64,000 nt of DNA from PBB1 sp965229345 (GCA_965229345.1 OZ245872.1:496001-560000), one strand, 5' to 3'. Counted from the stretch's first letter, positions 18,448-28,721 are shown. Numbers and translations are program-made. Notes: generated by a model not told the origin, from the sequence alone.

Positions 18448-19863
18448 TCAGACCACACGGGAGTAGCCTGGCAACGCGGGATCGCGCCGCGCTTCGGGTG
18501 CCAGATGGCGGTCGAACACCATCGCGATCGCACGCACGAAATACCAGCCCAGCGGCGTGACCTCGATCGCCGTCGGCTCCAGGGCCACCAGGCCCTGCGC
18601 CTGCAGCGGACGCAGGCGCTCCAGCTCTACAGCGAAGTACCCGCGCACCCGCACCGGATGCGTCTGCTCGAGCGCATCGAAGTCGACCCGGCCCTGACAC
18701 ATCAGCGCCATGATGACTTCGCGGCACAGCAGGTCGTCGTCGCTCAGTTCCAGGCCGCGCACGCTGGCAAAGCGCGATTGGCCGATGGCGTCGTAGTACG
18801 AACTCAGCGTCTTGTCGTTCTGGCTGTAGCAGCGGCCGATCTTGCCGATGGCCGACACGCCCAGGCCGATCAGATCGCAGTCGGCCTGTGTGCTGTAGCC
18901 CTGGAAGTTGCGATGCAGCCGGCCCTCGCGCTTGGCCACCGCCAGCGGGTCGCCGGGCAGCGCGAAATGGTCCATGCCGATGTGGGCGTAGCCCAGCCCC
19001 TGGAACCCGCTGATGGCCGCGCGCAGCATGTGCACCCGATCGCCGGCCGACGGCAACTCATGCGCGTGGATGCGGCGCTGCGGCTTGAAGCGCTCCGGCA
19101 GGTGCGCATACGCATACAGGGCGATGCGGTCAGGGCGCAGCGCTGCCGTCTGCGCAATGGTCCGCAAAAAGGTGGCGGGTGTTTGCCGCGGCAGGCCGTA
19201 GATCAGGTCGGCGTTGATCGACTCGAAGCCGATTTCCCGTGCCACCCGCATCAGCGCCTCGACCGCCTCGTACGGCTGTTCGCGGTGCACCGCCTTCTGC
19301 ACCTCGGGGTCGAAATCCTGCACGCCGAAGCTGAGCCGGTTGAAGCCGAGCGCGGCCAGGTGCCGCAAGCGCACCGCGTCGACCGTGCGCGGGTCGACCT
19401 CGATCGACACCTCGGCATCCGGGGCGATCCGGAACGCCGAGCGCAACACCGTCATCAGCTGCTCGAGCTCCTGGTCATCCAGGAAGGTGGGCGACCCCCC
19501 GCCGAAATGCAGCTGCGACAAGGGCTGGCCCTGGCCGAGCACGGCCACATGCAGCGCGATCTCGTGTTGCAGCGCCTGCAGGTAGTCGCCCGCACGCTCG
19601 TGCTGTCGCGTCACCACCTTGTTGCACGCGCAGTAGTAGCAGATCGACTCGCAAAACGGGATGTGCACATACACCGAGAGCGGCGCTGCCACCCCGGCAA
19701 CGGTCTCGCCGGCGCGTTGCTGCAGGGCGCGCCGATAGCACGCCGCATCGAAGGTCTCGACGAAGCGATCGGCGGTGGGGTAGGAGGTGTAGCGCGGTCC
19801 CGGCACGTCCAGCCGGGACAGCAGCTGACTCACCCGGTCGGCGGTGAGGGGGTCGATCGTCAT
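18448..19863 (-). CDS. hemN: oxygen-independent coproporphyrinogen III dehydrogenase
   Basis: 471 residues, close to the 457 of the E. coli enzyme. The radical-SAM cluster CESICYYC (Cys71, 75, 78) is followed by the HemN signature CNKVV and a GGGSPTFL block. The enzyme decarboxylates coproporphyrinogen III to protoporphyrinogen IX without oxygen, supplying haem for cytochromes at low oxygen. ATG at 19863 is chosen because the family begins with PGPRYTSYPTADRF shortly after; the frame is open further upstream. No clear ribosome site precedes it. A near-perfect FNR box lies 34 bases upstream, so low-oxygen control is likely. Confidence 0.93.
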   Translation of the reverse strand: MTIDPLTADRVSQLLSRLDVPGPRYTSYPTADRFVETFDAACYRRALQQRAGETVAGVAAPLSVYVHIPFCESICYYCACNKVVTRQHERAGDYLQALQHEIALHVAVLGQGQPLSQLHFGGGSPTFLDDQELEQLMTVLRSAFRIAPDAEVSIEVDPRTVDAVRLRHLAALGFNRLSFGVQDFDPEVQKAVHREQPYEAVEALMRVAREIGFESINADLIYGLPRQTPATFLRTIAQTAALRPDRIALYAYAHLPERFKPQRRIHAHELPSAGDRVHMLRAAISGFQGLGYAHIGMDHFALPGDPLAVAKREGRLHRNFQGYSTQADCDLIGLGVSAIGKIGRCYSQNDKTLSSYYDAIGQSRFASVRGLELSDDDLLCREVIMALMCQGRVDFDALEQTHPVRVRGYFAVELERLRPLQAQGLVALEPTAIEVTPLGWYFVRAIAMVFDRHLAPEARRDPALPGYSRVV

Positions 19864-19896
19864 GCCGATACTCTGCCCAGCCGGCGGCCGCGCGGC

Positions 19897-19910
19897 TTGA
19901 CACGGATCAA
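19897..19910 (-). promoter_or_regulatory. FNR-type box upstream of hemN
   Basis: TTGACACGGATCAA fits TTGAY-N4-ATCAA; read on the hemN strand it is TTGATCCGTGTCAA. It overlaps the stop of the upstream 80-residue gene. If it acts at -41.5, transcription would begin about at the hemN ATG. Confidence 0.75.
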
Positions 19911-20149
19911 ACCGAGGGCTCTTCGACCACCAGCAGCACGGTGATGGCACCGGCCACCGCGAACAATCCCCAGAAGATCAGGAAGCTCACGGTGTAGGTC
20001 GCCGAGCGCGACCAATCGAAGATCTCGCCGCCGAACCAGCGCAACTCGCCCGGATCGACCACGGCAAACACCAGCATCTCCGTCAAGCCGGCCATCACGA
20101 AGGCCGGCCACAGGATCTGCAGGCTGCGCCTGATGAACGCGGCGCGCAT
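19907..20149 (-). CDS. small conserved membrane protein of the cbb3 cluster
   Basis: 80 residues with two hydrophobic segments (about 10-32 and 52-74) separated by a short loop containing VDPGELRWFGGEIFDWSR. Proteins of this size and layout occur between fixH and hemN in related beta-proteobacteria; I know no assigned role. It begins two bases after the fixH stop and ends inside the hemN FNR box. Likely co-expressed with the oxidase assembly genes. Confidence 0.7.
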   Translation of the reverse strand: MRAAFIRRSLQILWPAFVMAGLTEMLVFAVVDPGELRWFGGEIFDWSRSATYTVSFLIFWGLFAVAGAITVLLVVEEPSV

Positions 20150-20151
20150 GG

Positions 20152-20391
20152 TCAGTGCGGTGTGGCCGCGTGGTTGCGGGCCGTCAGCGCCGGCTCCAGC
20201 GCCCGGTTCGACGGCGCTGCGCTGGGCGCGGGCGCCTCCAGCACCAGCGGGTCGGCACCGCGCCAGGCGACGACGCCGGTGGCGATCGCCGCCACCACCA
20301 CGATGGCCGGGCCGCCGATCACCAGCCAGACCATCGGCTCACGCCACCAGGGCCGCAACACGGGGGCGGGCTTGTCGATTGGTTTCATCAT
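20152..20391 (-). CDS. fixH: short FixH-like protein
   Basis: 79 residues. PWWREPMVWLVIGGPAIVVV makes a single membrane anchor, followed by DPLV and a short tail ending RNHAAT, the form FixH/CcoH takes in Burkholderiales, where it is about half the length of the rhizobial protein. CcoH/FixH stabilises cbb3 oxidase during assembly. ATG at 20391 is preceded by GAGGAG at proper spacing; an in-frame GTG directly after that GAGGAG is too close. The usual DPVVxxDYYxxG stretch is replaced by a Pro/Ala/Ser-rich sequence. Confidence 0.75.
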   Translation of the reverse strand: MMKPIDKPAPVLRPWWREPMVWLVIGGPAIVVVAAIATGVVAWRGADPLVLEAPAPSAAPSNRALEPALTARNHAATPH

Positions 20392-20413
20392 GCTCACTCC
20401 TCAACGGTGGATG

Positions 20414-21862
<1,449 letters not shown>

Positions 21863-21895
21863 GGTGGGCCGAGGCGCTCGATCATCAGGATGGCG

Positions 21896-22810
21896 TCAGG
21901 GCGACCGTGCCGGCGACGGGCGCGACAGACTCATCACATACGCACCGAGCACGTGGATCTGCTCAGTCGTGAGCCGCTGCGCCTGCGCCGGCATCACGTT
22001 GGTCTTGCCGTTCACCACCATCGCCACGATCGCTTCCTCGCCGAAGCCGTGCAGCCAGATCTTGTCGGTGAGGTTGGCCGAGCCGATGGCCTGGATGCCC
22101 TTGCCGTCGGCGCCGTGGCAACCGGCACACACCACGAACTTGGCCTGCCCTGCCGCCACCGCCGCCGGGTCGGTGGCGTTGCCCGACAGGCTCAGCACGT
22201 ACTGCGCCACGTTGTGCAGATCTTTCGCATCGCCGACCACAGCGGCCAGCGGCGGCATCATGCCCACGCGGCCTTCGGTGATCGTCTTCACGATGCTGGC
22301 GTGGTCGCCACCGTGCAACCAGTCGTTGTCGGTCAGGTTCGGAAACCCCTTGCTGCCGTGCGCGTCCGAGCCGTGGCAGGCGGTGCAGTTGTTGACGAAG
22401 AGCCGCTCGCCGATGGCCATCGCGGCCGGGTCCTTCATCAGCGTCTCGGCATCGGCGGTCGCGTAGCGCGCATAGACCGGTGCCATGGCGTCGCGTGCGG
22501 CCTGCTGCTCGGTCTGGTGTTGCCCCAGGCTGCTCCAGCCCAGGCGGCCGGCATAGCTGCCTGCGCCTGGGTACAGCACCAGGTAGGCGAAGCTGAACAG
22601 CACCGTGAGGATGAACAGCCACATCCACCAGCGCGGCAACGGGTTGTTCAGCTCGGTGAGGTCGCCGTCCCAGACGTGTCCGGTGGTGTTGTCGCTGGCC
22701 ATCACCCTGCGGCGCGCGGCGATCAGCAGCAGCACCAGGCAGGCGATCATCGACAGCACCGACGCCACCGCGACGAACAGCGACCAGCCGCTGACATCAA
22801 AGTCGCTCAT
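21896..22810 (-). CDS. ccoP: cbb3 cytochrome c oxidase subunit III (di-haem)
   Basis: 304 residues. Two N-terminal membrane segments (about 8-30 and 58-78), then two cytochrome c domains with haem sites CTACH and CAGCH and distal methionines (MMPP and VMPA stretches). CcoP passes electrons from periplasmic cytochromes to CcoO and CcoN. ATG overlaps the ccoQ stop (ATGA). Confidence 0.95.
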   Translation of the reverse strand: MSDFDVSGWSLFVAVASVLSMIACLVLLLIAARRRVMASDNTTGHVWDGDLTELNNPLPRWWMWLFILTVLFSFAYLVLYPGAGSYAGRLGWSSLGQHQTEQQAARDAMAPVYARYATADAETLMKDPAAMAIGERLFVNNCTACHGSDAHGSKGFPNLTDNDWLHGGDHASIVKTITEGRVGMMPPLAAVVGDAKDLHNVAQYVLSLSGNATDPAAVAAGQAKFVVCAGCHGADGKGIQAIGSANLTDKIWLHGFGEEAIVAMVVNGKTNVMPAQAQRLTTEQIHVLGAYVMSLSRPSPARSP

Positions 22811-22971
22811 CGCAGGCTCCCTTCGTCTTCGACCAGCGGCAGTTGCGCCGCTTCGGCAAACCCCGCCGCGTTCTTGCGCGACCAGGCCCAGCAGACGATG
22901 CCGACAAAGGCAACGAACGACAGCACCGTCACCGCGGCGCGCAGGGTGTTCACATCCATGTTCAGGTCCAC
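22807..22971 (-). CDS. ccoQ: cbb3 oxidase small subunit CcoQ
   Basis: 54 residues: one membrane helix (RAAVTVLSFVAFVGIVCWAW) and a short acidic tail. CcoQ stabilises the interaction of CcoP with the CcoNO core. GTG at 22971 is preferred because GAGGAG sits six bases upstream; an ATG four codons in gives the usual MDVNTLR start but is 18 bases from that site. Sits between ccoO and ccoP and overlaps ccoP. Confidence 0.88.
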   Translation of the reverse strand: MDLNMDVNTLRAAVTVLSFVAFVGIVCWAWSRKNAAGFAEAAQLPLVEDEGSLR

Positions 22972-22981
22972 GAGTGGCTCC

Positions 22982-23614
22982 TCACTTGACCGCGGTGCCA
23001 AGCACCTGCAAATAGGCGATCAGGGCTTCGAGCTCGGTCTTGTCCTTGACGGCCTCGCCCGCCTGGGCGATCTCGTCGTCGCTGTAGGGCACGCCCACGG
23101 TGCGCAGCGCACGCAGGTGCCTGGGCATCGCTTCGGCATCGACCAGGTTGGTGGCCAGCCACGGGTAGGCCGGCATGTTCGACTCGGGCACCAGGTCGCG
23201 CGGGTTGTTCAGGTGCACCCGGTGCCACTCGTCGCTGTACTTGCCGCCGACGCGGTGCAGATCCGGCCCGGTGCGCTTGCTGCCCCACTGGAACGGGTGG
23301 TCCCAGACGAACTCACCGGCCACCGAGTAGTGGCCGTAGCGCAGTGTCTCGGCGTACAGCGGGCGGATCATCTGCGAGTGGCAGTTGTAGCAACCCTCGC
23401 GGGTGTAGATGTCGCGGCCCGCCTGCTGCAGCGCGGTATAGGGCTTCAGGCCCTCGACCGGTTGCGTGGTGGAGCGCTGGAAGAACAGCGGCACGATCTC
23501 GACGATGCCGCCGACCGCCACCACCAGCAGGATCAGCACGATCATCAGCAGGTTGTTGGTCTCGATGCGCTCGTGACCGGTCGGGGCCGCATGGTTGTCT
23601 GTCTTGGTGTTCAT
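22982..23614 (-). CDS. ccoO: cbb3 cytochrome c oxidase subunit II (mono-haem)
   Basis: 210 residues. One N-terminal membrane anchor (about 22-44), haem site CYNCHSQMIRPL, and the SNMPAYPWL segment holding the axial methionine. Carries electrons from CcoP to the catalytic subunit. Starts 13 bases after ccoN. Confidence 0.95.
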   Translation of the reverse strand: MNTKTDNHAAPTGHERIETNNLLMIVLILLVVAVGGIVEIVPLFFQRSTTQPVEGLKPYTALQQAGRDIYTREGCYNCHSQMIRPLYAETLRYGHYSVAGEFVWDHPFQWGSKRTGPDLHRVGGKYSDEWHRVHLNNPRDLVPESNMPAYPWLATNLVDAEAMPRHLRALRTVGVPYSDDEIAQAGEAVKDKTELEALIAYLQVLGTAVK

Positions 23615-23627
23615 GTCAGGTTCTCAC

Positions 23628-25067
23628 TCAGGCGTGGGCGGGCAAGGCAGGCACGGGCGTCGCCACAGGCCGGCCGTTCAGCGCGGTCATCACCACGTTC
23701 CAGCCCATGATCAACATGCCCCCGAGGTAGAGCACCCCGCCAAGCAAGCGCACCACGTAGAACGGGAAGGTGGCCTTGACGCTCTCGACGAAGCTGTAGA
23801 CCAGCGTCCCATCGGGGTTGACCGCGCGCCACATCAGGCCTTGCATCACCCCGGCGATCCACATCGCGGCGATGTACAGCACGATGCCGATGGTCGCGAT
23901 CCAGAAGTGCAGCTCGATGGCCCGCACGCTGTGCATCTTGGTCTGGCCGTACATGCGCGGGATCAGGTAGTACAGCGAGCCCATCGACACGAAGCCGACC
24001 CAGCCCAGCGCACCGCTGTGCACGTGACCGATGGTCCAGTCGGTGTAGTGGCTCAGGCTGTTGACCGTCTTGATGGACATCATCGGTCCCTCGAAGGTGC
24101 TCATGCCGTAGAACGACAGCGCCACGATCAGGAACTTCAGGATCGGGTCGTCGCGCAGCTTGTGCCAGGCACCGCTGAGCGTCATCACGCCGTTGATCAT
24201 CCCGCCCCAGCTGGGGGCCAGCAGGATCAGCGAGAACAGCATGCCGATCGATTGCGCCCAGTCGGGCAGCGCGGTGTAGTGCAGGTGGTGGGGGCCCGCC
24301 CACATGTAGGTGAAGATCAGCGCCCAGAAGTGCACGATGGAGAGCCGGTAGCTGTACACCGGACGCTCGGCCTGCTTCGGGATGTAGTAATACATCATCC
24401 CCAGGAAGCCCGCGGTCAGAAAGAAGCCCACCGCGTTGTGGCCGTACCACCACTGCACCATCGCGTCCTGCACGCCGGCGTAGGCCGAGTAGCTCTTCAT
24501 GAACCCGGCCGGGATGGCCGCGCTGTTGACGATGTGCAGCAGCGCCACCGCCAGGATGAACGCGCCGAAGAACCAGTTGGCCACGTAGATGTGGCGCACC
24601 TTGCGGATGCCGATCGTGCCGAAGAAGACGATCGCGTAAGCCACCCACACCACGGCGATCAGCAGATCGATCGGCCACTCCAGCTCGGCGTACTCCTTGC
24701 CCTGGGTGTAGCCCAGCGGCAGCGAGATCGCCGCGGCGACGATCACCGCCTGCCAGCCCCAGAACACGAAGCGCGCCAGCGCCGGCGCGAACAGCGGCAC
24801 CTGGCAGGTGCGCTGCGCCACGTGGAGCGAGGTCGCCATCAACGCGCAGCCGCCGAATGCGAAGATCACCGCGTTGGTGTGCAGCGGACGCAGCCGGCCG
24901 AAGCTGAGCCAGGGGATGCCGAAGTTCAGTTCAGGCCAGGTCAGCTGGGCCGCGATGATGACGCCGACCAGCATGCCGACCACGCCCCACAGCACGGCGG
25001 CGAGGGCAAACCAGCGCACCGGTGGGTCGTCGTAGACCGCGGTGCTCGGTGCTTGAGCAAGGCTCAT
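23628..25067 (-). CDS. ccoN: cbb3 cytochrome c oxidase subunit I (catalytic)
   Basis: 479 residues with about 12 membrane helices. Recognisable blocks: NFGIPWLSFGRLRPLHTNA, WWYGHNAVGFFLT, WAGPHHLHYTALPDW and HVHSGALGW, which supply histidines for the two haems b and CuB. It reduces oxygen to water with high affinity and pumps protons. ATG overlaps the ccoS stop. A separate FNR-type promoter seems to lie inside ccoS, so ccoNOQP can be expressed apart from ccoIS. Confidence 0.96.
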   Translation of the reverse strand: MSLAQAPSTAVYDDPPVRWFALAAVLWGVVGMLVGVIIAAQLTWPELNFGIPWLSFGRLRPLHTNAVIFAFGGCALMATSLHVAQRTCQVPLFAPALARFVFWGWQAVIVAAAISLPLGYTQGKEYAELEWPIDLLIAVVWVAYAIVFFGTIGIRKVRHIYVANWFFGAFILAVALLHIVNSAAIPAGFMKSYSAYAGVQDAMVQWWYGHNAVGFFLTAGFLGMMYYYIPKQAERPVYSYRLSIVHFWALIFTYMWAGPHHLHYTALPDWAQSIGMLFSLILLAPSWGGMINGVMTLSGAWHKLRDDPILKFLIVALSFYGMSTFEGPMMSIKTVNSLSHYTDWTIGHVHSGALGWVGFVSMGSLYYLIPRMYGQTKMHSVRAIELHFWIATIGIVLYIAAMWIAGVMQGLMWRAVNPDGTLVYSFVESVKATFPFYVVRLLGGVLYLGGMLIMGWNVVMTALNGRPVATPVPALPAHA

Positions 25068-25303
25068 GAAGAACTCCTGTGACGATGTCGTGAGGTACAG
25101 GACGATTCTTCGGCGGCATCGGCTGCGAGGCCTTGACGGGGATCAACCGCGGGCCCTGGCACGGCATCACTGGCAGCCAGGATTTGTTCGCTCACCACAT
25201 CGATCTCATCGAACTGCCCGGCGCGCAGCGCCCAGGCGAATACCCCGAGGATCGCGAGCATCGCGAACACCGACATCGGCACCAGCAGATAGAGGATGTC
25301 CAT
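25064..25303 (-). CDS. ccoS: cbb3 oxidase maturation protein CcoS
   Basis: 79 residues: MDILYLLVPMSVFAMLAILG membrane helix then WALRAGQFDEID, the signature of CcoS, which is needed for cofactor insertion into CcoN. The tail after residue 45 is longer than usual and ends in a Ser/Arg/His-rich run. That tail is also where the ccoN promoter and FNR box lie, so its length may reflect regulatory DNA more than protein need. Begins five bases after ccoI. Confidence 0.88.
   Translation of the reverse strand: MDILYLLVPMSVFAMLAILGVFAWALRAGQFDEIDVVSEQILAASDAVPGPAVDPRQGLAADAAEESSCTSRHRHRSSS
25133..25146 (-). promoter_or_regulatory. FNR-type box for ccoN, inside ccoS
   Basis: TTGACGGGGATCAA (TTGATCCCCGTCAA on the ccoN strand). 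Twenty-two bases downstream is AAGAAT (25110 to 25105), a 4/6 match to a -10 box, exactly the class II FNR layout. ccoN starts 66 bases from the box. Confidence 0.75.
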
Positions 25304-25308
25304 GGGGC

Positions 25309-27633
25309 TCAGTCCAGCCGGCGCAGCCGCAGCGCATTGCCGACGACGAACAGCGAGCTGGTCGCCATGCCCAGCCCGGCCGCCCACGGCGGCAGCAGCC
25401 CGGTCAGCGCCAGCGGCACGCACACCGCGTTGTAGGTGGCGGCCCAGCCGATGTTCTGGCGGATCACGCGCAGGCAGCGGCGGGACAGCCGGCGCAGCAG
25501 CAGCACGTCGTCGATGCGGTCGGCCAGCAGCACCGCGTCGGCCTGGCCGCGAGCCAGCAACGCACCGGCGCCCATCGCCAGCGACACGTCGGCCTGCGCC
25601 AGCACCGGCGCATCGTTGAGGCCGTCGCCGAGCATCGCCACCGTCTCGCCGGCGGCCTGTGCGGCGCGCAGGGCCACCAGCTTGTCTTCGGGGGAGGCGC
25701 CACCGATCGCCGCATCGAGACCGAGCGCCGTGGCCATCCGCTGCACGCGGTGCGGCGCGTCGCCCGACAGCAAGGTGATGCGCACGCCGTCGGCCTGCAG
25801 GGCCGCCAGCGCCGCGGCAACGCCCGGGCGCAGCGCCTCGTCGAAGCGCAGTGTGAGCATCGGGCAGCCGACCGGACCGAACCAGGTGCACAGGCCCTGA
25901 TCCCCGTCTTCGGGCGCCTGGGCGCCCGCCACCGGTGCATCGGCCACCCAGGACGCACGGCCCAGCCGCCACCGGCGCCCTTGGGAATCCTGCCCTTCGA
26001 TGCCGGCACCGGGCTCTTCGCGCAGCGCCTGCCAGGTGTATGCGGCAGCCGCAGCCGGCCGCGCTGCAGACAGCGCCTGCGCCAGCGGGTGGCGCGACCA
26101 GCCGGCCAGCGACGCGGCCTGCAGCAACAGGACCTGCGCATCGGCCGGCTCGCCCGACACGCGTTCACACCCGGTGTAGCGGGGCCGGTCTTCGGTCAGC
26201 GTGCCGGTCTTGTCGACGAACAGCCGCGTGCACGAGGCCATGCCTTCGAGCGCCTCCAGGCGTCGCATCAGCACCCCTCGACGCGCCAGCGCGTTCGCCG
26301 CCGCCAGCAGCGCCGAGGGGGTGGCCAGCGACAAGGCGCAAGGGCAGGTGACGATCAGGACCGACACCGCCACCCACAGCGCACGCGACGGGTCGATCAC
26401 GCTCCATGCGGCGGCCGCCCCGACGGCCAGCAGCAGCACCGTCCACAGGAAGGGCGCGGCCCAGCGGTCGGCCCAGCGGGCGCTGGCCGGCCGCTGCGTC
26501 TGCGCCTCGCGCATCAACGCCACGATGGCCTCGTGGCGGGTGTCGGCACCGGTGCGCAGCACCTGCACCAGCACCGGCGATTCGAGGTTGACGCTGCCGG
26601 CCACCACCTCGTCGCCCAGGACCTTGCGCTGTGGCGACGACTCGCCGGTCAGCAGCGCCTCGTTGGCCGCGGTGCAGCCCTCGAGCACGTGGCCGTCGGC
26701 CGGAAAGGCCTCGCCCACCGCCACCCGCACCCGATCACCCACGCACAGCCGGGCCAGGCCCACGCATTCGGCGCGGCCGTCGGGCAACACCCGGGTGGCC
26801 GTTTCAGGCATCGCCCCAAGTGCCTCCTCGAGCGCCTCGGCGGCGCGGTGGCGGGCACGCAACTCGAGCGCGCGGCCGGTCAGCAGCAGCATGACGAACA
26901 TCGTCAGCGAGTCGAAGTAGACGGCGCTGCCGAACGGCCCCTGCGGATCGAAGGCGGCGCCCGTGCTGGCCACAAAAGCCACCGCGATGCCGATCGCCAC
27001 CGGCACGTCCATGCCGATGCGCCGCGCACGCAGCGCTTTCCATGCCCCCGCGAAGAAGGGACGCGCCGAGAAGGCCATCACCGGCAGCGTCATCACCCAG
27101 CCGCCCCAGTTCAGCAGATGCTGCAGATCGGGCTTGATCTCGCCGGGCCCAGCCACATAGGCCGGGGTGGCGAGCATCATCACCTGCATCGCGCAAAAGG
27201 CGGCCACGAACAACTGCCACAGCGCCTGGCGCGATTGCGCCCGGCGGCTTTCACGTGCGGCTGCAGCCGTGTCGGGCAGCGCGTCGTAACCCGCGTCGCG
27301 GATGGCCGCCACCAGCGCCGAGGGACGGGTACGCGCCGCATCCCAGCGCACCGACACCCGCATCGCTGCGACATTGACGCTCGCCTCGAGCACGCCGTCG
27401 ACCGCGCACAGCGCCTGCTCGATGGGTGCGGCACAGGCCGCGCAGGTGATGCCCGAGACCTGCAGCGACGACACCCCGATGCGCGGCCCGTCGGCGTCGC
27501 CCGGAGGTGCCACCCAGCGGGTGAACCGTGCCGTCTGCTCCGGCTCGTCCAGCACCGACACCGCCGGCGCACTGGGCTGCGGCGGAAACGGGCGCTCGGG
27601 AAAGGTGGTCGTGCTCATCGGCAAAGGCTGCAT
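25309..27633 (-). CDS. ccoI: copper-translocating P-type ATPase CcoI
   Basis: 774 residues. A heavy-metal-binding domain with GITCAAC (Cys64, Cys67), then the P1B ATPase core: TGES, the transport-site CPC in TCPCALSLATP, phosphorylated Asp in DKTGTLT, and GDGLNDAP. CcoI/FixI exports copper to the periplasm for CuB of cbb3 oxidase. The start may be ATG 27633 or ATG 27618; neither has a strong ribosome site. First gene of the minus-strand cco run. A perfect FNR box lies 48 bases upstream. Confidence 0.93.
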   Translation of the reverse strand: MQPLPMSTTTFPERPFPPQPSAPAVSVLDEPEQTARFTRWVAPPGDADGPRIGVSSLQVSGITCAACAAPIEQALCAVDGVLEASVNVAAMRVSVRWDAARTRPSALVAAIRDAGYDALPDTAAAARESRRAQSRQALWQLFVAAFCAMQVMMLATPAYVAGPGEIKPDLQHLLNWGGWVMTLPVMAFSARPFFAGAWKALRARRIGMDVPVAIGIAVAFVASTGAAFDPQGPFGSAVYFDSLTMFVMLLLTGRALELRARHRAAEALEEALGAMPETATRVLPDGRAECVGLARLCVGDRVRVAVGEAFPADGHVLEGCTAANEALLTGESSPQRKVLGDEVVAGSVNLESPVLVQVLRTGADTRHEAIVALMREAQTQRPASARWADRWAAPFLWTVLLLAVGAAAAWSVIDPSRALWVAVSVLIVTCPCALSLATPSALLAAANALARRGVLMRRLEALEGMASCTRLFVDKTGTLTEDRPRYTGCERVSGEPADAQVLLLQAASLAGWSRHPLAQALSAARPAAAAAYTWQALREEPGAGIEGQDSQGRRWRLGRASWVADAPVAGAQAPEDGDQGLCTWFGPVGCPMLTLRFDEALRPGVAAALAALQADGVRITLLSGDAPHRVQRMATALGLDAAIGGASPEDKLVALRAAQAAGETVAMLGDGLNDAPVLAQADVSLAMGAGALLARGQADAVLLADRIDDVLLLRRLSRRCLRVIRQNIGWAATYNAVCVPLALTGLLPPWAAGLGMATSSLFVVGNALRLRRLD

Positions 27634-27680
27634 AAGCAGCCCGGGTCCGATGAGTCTGGGTGGTGCGACGGCTGCGGGGC

Positions 27681-27694
27681 TTGATCTCGATCAA
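27681..27694 (-). promoter_or_regulatory. perfect FNR/ANR box upstream of ccoI
   Basis: TTGATCTCGATCAA is an exact match to TTGAT-N4-ATCAA, reading the same on both strands in its arms. It should drive ccoI and the genes after it when oxygen is scarce. Confidence 0.82.
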
Positions 27695-27743
27695 GTTCCG
27701 GTCACTCGCCTGCGGTGGCGGCGGCGCGCCGCTTCGCTTCAGC

Positions 27744-28139
27744 TCACGGGCGGGTGTGCTCGCGGCTGTGGCGATCGAGGCAATTGGCACGCTCGGTGGC
27801 GTCGACCAGCGCAGAACAGCGTGCGGCGGTGTCATCGATGGTGGCCGGTGCAGCGCGCGGGGCTGACGACTCCTTGCGCCGCTCGAGCTTCAGCGGGGCC
27901 GTCGGCTTCTGGCCCAGCGGGATGTTGATCTGCGGCGTGACCGTGCCCTCGGGCCGTGCGTTGTCGGCAGGCGATGCGTTCTCGCGCTTTTCCTCTGGGG
28001 TCAGCAAGCGTGGCCCGGGCTTGCCGACCGGGGCCGACGCACTCGTGGCGGCAGGCGGTGTGAGGACGGGCTGGGCCTGGGCGACGGCGCCAGACCACAG
28101 CAACCAAGAAATCATCAGCGGCAGATATCGATTCTTCAT
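27744..28139 (-). CDS. small secreted protein of unknown function
   Basis: 131 residues. Signal sequence at 1-22 (LMISWLLWSGAVAQA). The mature part is Pro/Ala-rich and includes TPQINIPLGQK, a short stretch I have seen in uncharacterised exported proteins of related bacteria, and two cysteines near the C-terminus (RCSALVDATERANCL) that could form a disulphide. It lies between the ccoI promoter and a divergent gene. No function can be assigned. Confidence 0.6.
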   Translation of the reverse strand: MKNRYLPLMISWLLWSGAVAQAQPVLTPPAATSASAPVGKPGPRLLTPEEKRENASPADNARPEGTVTPQINIPLGQKPTAPLKLERRKESSAPRAAPATIDDTAARCSALVDATERANCLDRHSREHTRP

Positions 28140-28223
28140 GACCTATCCTCTGCGGGCTGGCAAGCGCCTCGCTGGGCTCCGGTGTAGCACGTTCGGCCGA
28201 TTCGGTCGCCAGAAGATGTCTCC

Positions 28224-28721
28224 ATGCCCACCACCGCCCCGACCGATCCCGCCGACGCCGACCAGGCGATCCACGAACCCCGGCTGTGGCACGACCACGG
28301 CTGGACCGCCCGCGTCATCAAGAACGAGGACGACGAAGGCTGGGCGGTCGAGATGCTGAAAGACGGCGAAGCCGAGCCCGCGCTGGTCGGCCCGTGGACG
28401 ATGGGGCGTGACAAGAAGAACCCGAAGCCGCTGGACACCGCCGCTTTCAATACGCTGGTGAAGACCGCCGCCGAGGTGCTGCGGCGGCACGAGCAGGCGC
28501 TGCACGCGCAACTGCACCAGCGCGTGGTCGTCGATGGTGATGCTGGGCGCCTCACCGTCACGCTCGACATCGTGGCCCACGACGACGATCCAGCCGCGAT
28601 GCTCAGTGCCACCAATGCGGCCGGTGACCTGCTGGCGCAGGTGAGCGTGTCGCCTGGCTTTCGCCTGAACGCCGGCAGCGCCGCACGCTGGGTCGCCGAC
28701 GACTTTCGCCGGCCGGACTGA
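28224..28721 (+). CDS. conserved hypothetical protein
   Basis: 165 residues, soluble, acidic. N-terminal half contains HDHGWTARVIKNEDDEGWAVEM and a GPWTMGRDKKNPKPLD stretch; the rest is helix then a beta-rich part. Only a weak ribosome site (AGAAG) precedes the ATG. It is flanked by a divergent secreted protein and a convergent metallopeptidase. I do not recognise a family with known function. Confidence 0.65.
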   Translation: MPTTAPTDPADADQAIHEPRLWHDHGWTARVIKNEDDEGWAVEMLKDGEAEPALVGPWTMGRDKKNPKPLDTAAFNTLVKTAAEVLRRHEQALHAQLHQRVVVDGDAGRLTVTLDIVAHDDDPAAMLSATNAAGDLLAQVSVSPGFRLNAGSAARWVADDFRRPD

